DNA of 10,914 nt, taken from contig QCJH01000022.1 of the NCBI GenBank assembly GCA_003216155.1, positions 1 through 10,914 of the forward strand, given 5' to 3'. This document shows positions 6,641 through 10,914 of this stretch, piece after piece. Position numbers and translations under genes: made by a program. How positions within the stretch are numbered: the first letter of the stretch is position 1; every line of letters begins with the position of its first letter. The notes beneath the pieces are model-generated. The model worked only from the letters and a program-made list of their open reading frames with translations. It did no database searches and had not been told where the DNA came from. This DNA is from Prochlorococcus sp. AG-409-A19. GTDB taxonomy: Bacteria > Cyanobacteriota > Cyanobacteriia > PCC-6307 > Cyanobiaceae.

Positions 6641-7867
6641 GTGGTTCAGATCAATTCAAATTACCTCAAGCTAAAGGCTGGATATCTTTTCCCAGAGATT
6701 GCAAGGAGAGTAAAAGCATTTAGCTCTTCGAATCCTCAGGCAGATTTAATTCGACTTGGCATAGGTGATGTTACTGAGCCGTTACCAAGGGCGTGTCGAG
6801 ATGCGATGAAAGAAGCAATAGATGAAATGGGCACTAGGACTGGCTTTCATGGATATGGGCCTGAACAGGGATATGAATGGCTAAGAACGGCAATCGCCAA
6901 GAATGATTTTCAATTGCGTGGATGCCCAATTTCAGCTGAAGAGATCTTTGTCTCAGATGGTTCTAAATGTGATAGCAGCAATATCCTTGACATTATTGGA
7001 GAAGGGAACCGTATAGCAGTTACTGACCCGGTTTATCCAGTTTATGTAGATAGTAATGTGATGTCTGGACGCACCGGAGAGTCTGGTGCTCTTGGCCGTT
7101 ATGGCGGTCTTTCTTATTTGCCACTGACTTCTGATAATGGATTTTCTGCTCAGCTTCCAACAGAGCAAGTGGATTTAATTTATCTTTGTTTTCCTAATAA
7201 TCCGACTGGTGCTATTGCTACTAAAGAACAGTTAAAAGCTTGGGTTGATTACGCCAATAAGAATGAGGCTTTGATTCTCTTTGATGCGGCATATGAAGCA
7301 TATATTCAAGATGAGAATATACCTCATTCAATTTATGAAATTGAGGATGCAATTAACTGTGCAATTGAATTTCGCTCTTTTTCTAAGAATGCAGGCTTTA
7401 CAGGTACTCGATGTGCATATACTGTTGTTCCTAAGAAATTAAAGGGTAAAGCCTTTGATGGAGAAATTGTAGATTTATGGAGTCTATGGAATAGGCGACA
7501 GAGCACTAAGTTTAATGGCGTTAGCTATATTATTCAGAGGGGTGCAGAAGCTGCATATTCTACTGATGGCAAGGAACAAATCAAATCTTTAGTACAGCAT
7601 TATATGAACAATGCAACTATTATTCGTAGAAAGCTTGCTGAAGCTGGTCTGAATGTTCATGGAGGAAAGCATGCGCCTTATGTATGGGTTGAAACTCCAC
7701 AAGGCATGGACTCTTGGAGCTTTTTTGACCATTTATTGAAAAATGCAAATGTAGTAGGCACTCCTGGCAGTGGTTTTGGTGCAGCAGGCGAAGGCTATTT
7801 CCGTTTATCAGCTTTCAATAGTCGTGAAAATGTCGACCTTGCGATGAGGCGCATAGCAGATATATGA
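6641..7867 (+). CDS. dapL: LL-diaminopimelate aminotransferase
   Basis: This PLP enzyme converts tetrahydrodipicolinate directly to LL-diaminopimelate using glutamate as amino donor, the short lysine and peptidoglycan route used by cyanobacteria, plants and chlamydiae. The 408-residue length is typical. Seen in the sequence: [17 protein letters not shown] opening ([13 protein letters not shown], 37-49), [14 protein letters not shown] (69-82), PNNPTG (185-190, N187 contacting PLP), [10 protein letters not shown] (D215 and Y218), [12 protein letters not shown] (246-257, K249 as the Schiff-base lysine) and YFRLSAF (R388 binding the substrate carboxylate). The start is GTG at 6641, giving the usual [17 protein letters not shown] beginning. 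It is divergent from the radical SAM gene with 99 bp between, and the leader carries two inverted repeats. clpS follows in the same direction. Identification is firm. Confidence 0.95.
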   Translation: MVQINSNYLKLKAGYLFPEIARRVKAFSSSNPQADLIRLGIGDVTEPLPRACRDAMKEAIDEMGTRTGFHGYGPEQGYEWLRTAIAKNDFQLRGCPISAEEIFVSDGSKCDSSNILDIIGEGNRIAVTDPVYPVYVDSNVMSGRTGESGALGRYGGLSYLPLTSDNGFSAQLPTEQVDLIYLCFPNNPTGAIATKEQLKAWVDYANKNEALILFDAAYEAYIQDENIPHSIYEIEDAINCAIEFRSFSKNAGFTGTRCAYTVVPKKLKGKAFDGEIVDLWSLWNRRQSTKFNGVSYIIQRGAEAAYSTDGKEQIKSLVQHYMNNATIIRRKLAEAGLNVHGGKHAPYVWVETPQGMDSWSFFDHLLKNANVVGTPGSGFGAAGEGYFRLSAFNSRENVDLAMRRIADI

Positions 7868-7940
7868 GTTAAATAGTCAAGCGAGAAAATTATTTAGGAC
7901 ACTAAGCGTTAAATTGATTTGTAGAGATTCTTTGGCCATT

Positions 7941-8252
7941 GTGGTAGAGACCCCAATACGCAGCCCCGGCAGTTCTTCGGTCATAGAAAAAGATATAGAG
8001 AGACAAAGAAAAACTTCTCCTCGGTATAAGGTTTTGCTATATAACGACCCTGTGAACACCATGGAATATGTGGTGCTTACCTTGCGTCAGGTAGTTCCTC
8101 AATTGAGTCAGCAAGATGCAATGGCAGTCATGCTTGAGGCGCATAATTCTGGAGTTGGTTTAGTGATTGTTTGTGATCTTGAACCTGCTGAGTTTTATTC
8201 CGAGAGGTTGAACTCCAAAGGTTTGACTAGCACCATTGAGCGGGAAAGTTGA
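7941..8252 (+). CDS. clpS: ClpS, Clp protease adaptor (N-degron recognition)
   Basis: ClpS binds proteins with destabilising N-terminal residues and hands them to the Hsp100 partner of the Clp protease (ClpC in cyanobacteria). With the GTG start at 7941 the protein has 103 residues: a flexible N-terminal arm (1-27) needed for delivery, then YKVLLYNDPVNTMEYVVLTLRQVVP (29-53), in which N35 and D36 match the residues that grip the substrate amino group, and MLEAHNSG with H68 matching the conserved pocket histidine, then VIVCDLEPAEFYSERLNSKGL. The NDPVN form resembles the plant and cyanobacterial ClpS1-like type. In-frame TTG codons at 7914 and 7932 would add up to 9 residues; GTG was preferred because the N-terminal extra residues look unlike the family. 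It starts 73 bp after dapL with no clear terminator and overlaps the next gene. Confidence 0.9.
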   Translation: MVETPIRSPGSSSVIEKDIERQRKTSPRYKVLLYNDPVNTMEYVVLTLRQVVPQLSQQDAMAVMLEAHNSGVGLVIVCDLEPAEFYSERLNSKGLTSTIERES

Positions 8253-9100
8253 TCATTCTAATTGAAAAATTATTCAATTCTTGGTTATTGAAATCACCAC
8301 GTTGGATCCCAATAATATCAATTATGCCAATTCTTTATACACTTGGATGGCTTGTTTCTCGACCTTTTTATTTATTAGGTTTTCCGTGGCTAATTAATAG
8401 ACTTGATTTGCTTGGTACGTTATTTAGCTTTTTATTTTTCCTTGGTCTATTGCCTAGTTGGGCAAGGCTTAGATGGTGCAAATCTCGACCATGGTCATAT
8501 TTTGGTTTATGTGTATTAGATGGAGAGAAAGCATGGAAAAGTTTCTTGAAGGGAATTAGTTGGGCTCTGTTTTTGCTTTGCCTGATTATTTTCCCTTTGC
8601 TTGTGGGAGGAGGGGCTAGGTGGATAGGGAATTCGAGTTTCAGTGGGCTTTTAAATGCTTTTCTACTTGGTACAGGTGTTGGCTTCGCTGAAGAATTGAT
8701 TTTTCGTGGTTGGTTGTTGGGCGAACTGAATGAATTATTACCCCCATCTTGGGGACTAGTGGTTCAGGCATTAGTGTTTAGCTTGATACATTTAAGGATG
8801 GATCAGGGCTTATGGCCCATGCTCAGTTTGTTAATGGGCTTATTCCTTTTAGGGTTGTTTTTGGCTATTAGGAGAAAATTGGATGGTGGGTTGATTTGGG
8901 GTTGTATCGGAATTCACGGAGGACTTGTTGGAGGCTGGTTATTTATTAACCTTGGACTTTTGCAGTTTTCTCCTAATGCACCAGTCTGGCTGATTGGACC
9001 TGGAGGACTGAACCCCAACCCTCTTGGTGGAATGGTCGCAATTGGCTTTTTGATTCTGATGATTTGGCGTCAGCTCAATGCATTAGCAATGGCACGTTGA
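8249..9100 (+). CDS. CPBP family intramembrane protease homologue
   Basis: A very hydrophobic 283-residue protein with about seven or eight membrane segments. It carries FAEELIFRGW (147-155), the EExxxR motif of the CPBP (CAAX/Abi, Rce1-like) family with E148, E149 and R153, and FSLIH (177-181), the FxxxH motif with H181. The third motif, usually HxxxN, seems altered: H223 is followed by GGLV, with no asparagine at the fourth position, although N234 lies further on. Catalytic activity is therefore likely but not certain, and the substrate is unknown. The TTG start at 8249 overlaps the clpS stop (TTGA), which suggests translational coupling; an in-frame ATG at 8324 would give a 258-residue form beginning just before a membrane segment. 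The 3' end overlaps the opposite-strand radical SAM gene by 31 bp. Confidence 0.82.
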   Translation: MIILIEKLFNSWLLKSPRWIPIISIMPILYTLGWLVSRPFYLLGFPWLINRLDLLGTLFSFLFFLGLLPSWARLRWCKSRPWSYFGLCVLDGEKAWKSFLKGISWALFLLCLIIFPLLVGGGARWIGNSSFSGLLNAFLLGTGVGFAEELIFRGWLLGELNELLPPSWGLVVQALVFSLIHLRMDQGLWPMLSLLMGLFLLGLFLAIRRKLDGGLIWGCIGIHGGLVGGWLFINLGLLQFSPNAPVWLIGPGGLNPNPLGGMVAIGFLILMIWRQLNALAMAR

Positions 9101-10707
9101 CCTTTTACTGGGGCATGCAAAGCTTCTTCAAGTTGTGCTATTCCATAATCACGTTCAAGCAATTTAAAAACGGTTCTTCCGAAATCTTCAGGATGTTTAT
9201 CGAAAGCTTCTAGGCAAATTCTTCCAAAAACACTGCCCATAGGTTCTGGGTTCCAAAGTAATTTTCGTGCAGTCCAGGGCATCATTCCCATGGGGTTGTA
9301 GTCAGGGGTAATAATTCCCTTATCGAATCCATATTGTTCTAGATGTGTGTGTGGTTGAAGTCCTATAAAGAAGATTGCAGGTTCGACTTTTTCAACTCCA
9401 AAGATTCTTTCTAGTTCTCTGTGATAAGCAACTGTTTGTCGAATTGTTTGTGGACTTTCATCTATGACATTGAATGAATAATTAACTGAAACCTGTTCTT
9501 TGAAACCAGCTTTAACAAGTAATCTGCAATTCTCAAGAACTGTGCGAAGATTGTACCCCATACGCATTTTACGCACTAGTTCTTGGGATCCAGATGTTAT
9601 TCCTATTTCGAAGTAGCTCATCCCTGTACTAACCATTAGTTCAGCCAATTCTTTGTCAAGATTGTCAGCTCGAATATAGGCTGCCCATTTAATACCTTTT
9701 AAATTTTCTGATTTTATTGATCTGAGAAGTTCCTTGGCATCTTCGATATAACGCTTGGCTGGGATAAATTGTGCATCAGTAAACCAAAACCCTCTTACTC
9801 CTTTTTTATACAATTGCAGCATTTCTTTTATTATTTCCTTGGTTGGATTAAGGCGAACTTGCTTCCCCTCAACGACGGTGTATACGCAATAACAACAATT
9901 ATGTGGACAGCCTCTTTTTGTTTGTACGCCAACATAGAAGTCTCCGCCTTCTATGTACCAATTAAGTTGAGGCCATATAGAAGAAATGTAGCTATAATCA
10001 CATGCGGTTTTAGGTCGGCTGGCAGGCTGTTCATGTATAACTCCTTGCCTAGGTAAATCTCCTACAACAAAGCATCTTTCATCCTTAATCGATTCGCCTT
10101 TAATCAGTTTTTCTAATAAAGGTTCCCCTTCTCCTATGGAGACAATGATGCCTTTCGGCAAAGAATGACTTAGTTGCTCAAAAAATACACTAACTGCTCC
10201 ACCTCCAATAACAACTCGCGAATCTTTCACGTGTCGCCTGGCAGATCTCAACCCAAGATTGATTAGACGTTTATTTCTCCACAGCTCTCCATAATGACTT
10301 GTCATTAATCTCAAGCCACCTAAAGCACCATGTAGCTTTTTAAAAGGGTTTCGCGAATAAAAAAACTCAAAAGAATTTTGAAGAGGATTACCTCCTCGTC
10401 CATCTACAGGTGCATAGAGCTGAATATCTCTCCATGAAAATACAATTAGAGATGGTTGAAAATCATTTATCTTTGCTTTTAGAACATTTTCTACATCAAG
10501 AACTGGTAGTGCAGCGAGATCTAAAATTTGCTGAGACAGATCGGGAAAACATTTGTGTAGATGATCGGCTAGGTAGATTGGCCCGATTGGGAATATTGGA
10601 TTGCAGGGCAGCCTGACTAGCAAAACTTTTTCTTTCTTAGTATCTAAAGGAGCAATACTTGTATTTGATTTAAAGGAAGGGATTAAAGATTGCGAGTTCA
10701 AACCCAT
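9070..10707 (-). CDS. B12-binding-type radical SAM protein, substrate unknown
   Basis: A radical SAM protein of 545 residues from ATG 10707, or 563 from TTG 10761. Numbering from the longer form: an N-terminal B12-binding-like domain (about 45-220; EKVLLVRLPCNPIFPIGPIYLADHL, LIVFSWRDIQ, VVIGGGAVSVFF, SIGEGEPLLEKLI), then the radical SAM core with VGVQTKRGCPHNCCYC, cluster cysteines C285, C289 and C292 (C290 is an extra neighbour), WFTDAQFIPAKRYIEDA and FEIGITSGSQELVRKMRMGY, and a C-terminal extension with GMMPWTARKLLWNPEPMG. The architecture resembles the BchE/MiaB-like cobalamin radical SAM group, but I cannot name the reaction. ATG 10707 was chosen over TTG 10761 because the extra 18 residues lie before any conserved sequence; neither has a Shine-Dalgarno. 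It stands alone on its strand, convergent with and overlapping the protease gene. Confidence 0.8.
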   Translation of the reverse strand: MGLNSQSLIPSFKSNTSIAPLDTKKEKVLLVRLPCNPIFPIGPIYLADHLHKCFPDLSQQILDLAALPVLDVENVLKAKINDFQPSLIVFSWRDIQLYAPVDGRGGNPLQNSFEFFYSRNPFKKLHGALGGLRLMTSHYGELWRNKRLINLGLRSARRHVKDSRVVIGGGAVSVFFEQLSHSLPKGIIVSIGEGEPLLEKLIKGESIKDERCFVVGDLPRQGVIHEQPASRPKTACDYSYISSIWPQLNWYIEGGDFYVGVQTKRGCPHNCCYCVYTVVEGKQVRLNPTKEIIKEMLQLYKKGVRGFWFTDAQFIPAKRYIEDAKELLRSIKSENLKGIKWAAYIRADNLDKELAELMVSTGMSYFEIGITSGSQELVRKMRMGYNLRTVLENCRLLVKAGFKEQVSVNYSFNVIDESPQTIRQTVAYHRELERIFGVEKVEPAIFFIGLQPHTHLEQYGFDKGIITPDYNPMGMMPWTARKLLWNPEPMGSVFGRICLEAFDKHPEDFGRTVFKLLERDYGIAQLEEALHAPVKGQRAIANALS

Positions 10708-10761
10708 CTTATTAAGGAGGCGATACCTAAAAAGACGCTTTAATTTGATAAACGCTAACAA

Positions 10762-10914
10762 CTTTTGATGGGGTTGGTTTGATCACCCTATGGGAAAACA
10801 AGCTATTAGTTAAAGGTTTGTTGGGTTTTGGGTAAGATCCCGGAGCCATTTTCAGGGAATTGCTCATAGAGCTATTGAATAAAAGAATTTTCTAATGAGA
10901 TCTTAATTTTGAGC
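10762..10914. other. Non-coding stretch upstream of the radical SAM gene
   Basis: All three minus-strand frames entering from the right edge hit stops within about 45 bases, and plus-strand starts give only tiny peptides. I see no tRNA, clear hairpin terminator or strong promoter. It probably contains the promoter of the minus-strand radical SAM gene; I could not place a convincing -10/-35 pair. Confidence 0.4.

Noticed and set aside
10714..10720. AAGGAGG on the plus strand, a perfect Shine-Dalgarno sequence
   Set aside because: No start codon follows at a usable distance on the plus strand and it faces away from the only gene here; on the minus strand it reads as the complement and cannot act as a ribosome-binding site.
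10762..10914. Possible 3' end of a minus-strand gene entering from the right edge
   Set aside because: All three frames stop within about 45 bases and the few residues available match nothing recognisable.
1..10914. Mobile element, prophage, CRISPR or defence system
   Set aside because: No transposase, integrase, direct repeats, spacer arrays, toxin pairs or compositional breaks other than the rne leader; the gene order looks like conserved core genome.

Overview
The window reads as a core-genome segment of a marine picocyanobacterium, most likely Prochlorococcus (or a close Synechococcus relative). The reasons are the low GC of most genes, an LL-diaminopimelate aminotransferase (dapL), a compact cyanobacterial-type RNase E ending in RRRRRRSSA, a DUF1997 protein, and tight packing with frequent non-ATG starts. 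The genus call is an inference from protein character and gene content; no database was searched. There are no tRNA or rRNA genes, CRISPR arrays, IS elements, phage genes or signs of recent transfer.

Layout, left to right. 1-482 (-): 5' part of pheA, prephenate dehydratase, cut by the window edge. 515-1072 (+): DUF1997 protein, starting 32 bp from pheA and ending in a 4-bp tail-to-tail overlap with rnhB. 1069-3584 (-): rne-rnhB, joined by a TGATG stop/start overlap. 3585-3853: a 269-bp intergenic stretch, unusually GC-rich, in front of rne. 3854-6541 (-): an 895-aa fused radical SAM/DUF2344 protein of unknown function. 6542-6640: a 99-bp divergent control region with two inverted repeats. 6641-9100 (+): dapL, clpS and a CPBP-type membrane protease homologue; the last two overlap by TTGA. 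9070-10707 (or 10761) (-): a second B12-binding-type radical SAM protein, overlapping the protease gene tail-to-tail by 31 bp. 10762-10914: no supported gene.

The genes fall into three themes. RNA metabolism: RNase E for mRNA decay and RNA maturation, RNase HII for RNA:DNA hybrids, and the fused radical SAM protein whose family, as I recall, also sits beside RNase E/G genes in distant phyla. Amino-acid synthesis: pheA for phenylalanine, dapL for lysine and peptidoglycan. Proteolysis: ClpS as adaptor for the Clp protease, plus a membrane protease homologue. Nothing here is a clearly new defence or mobile system. The items most worth a second look are the GC-rich rne leader, the fused radical SAM protein next to rne, the structured dapL leader, and the CPBP protein with an apparently altered third motif.
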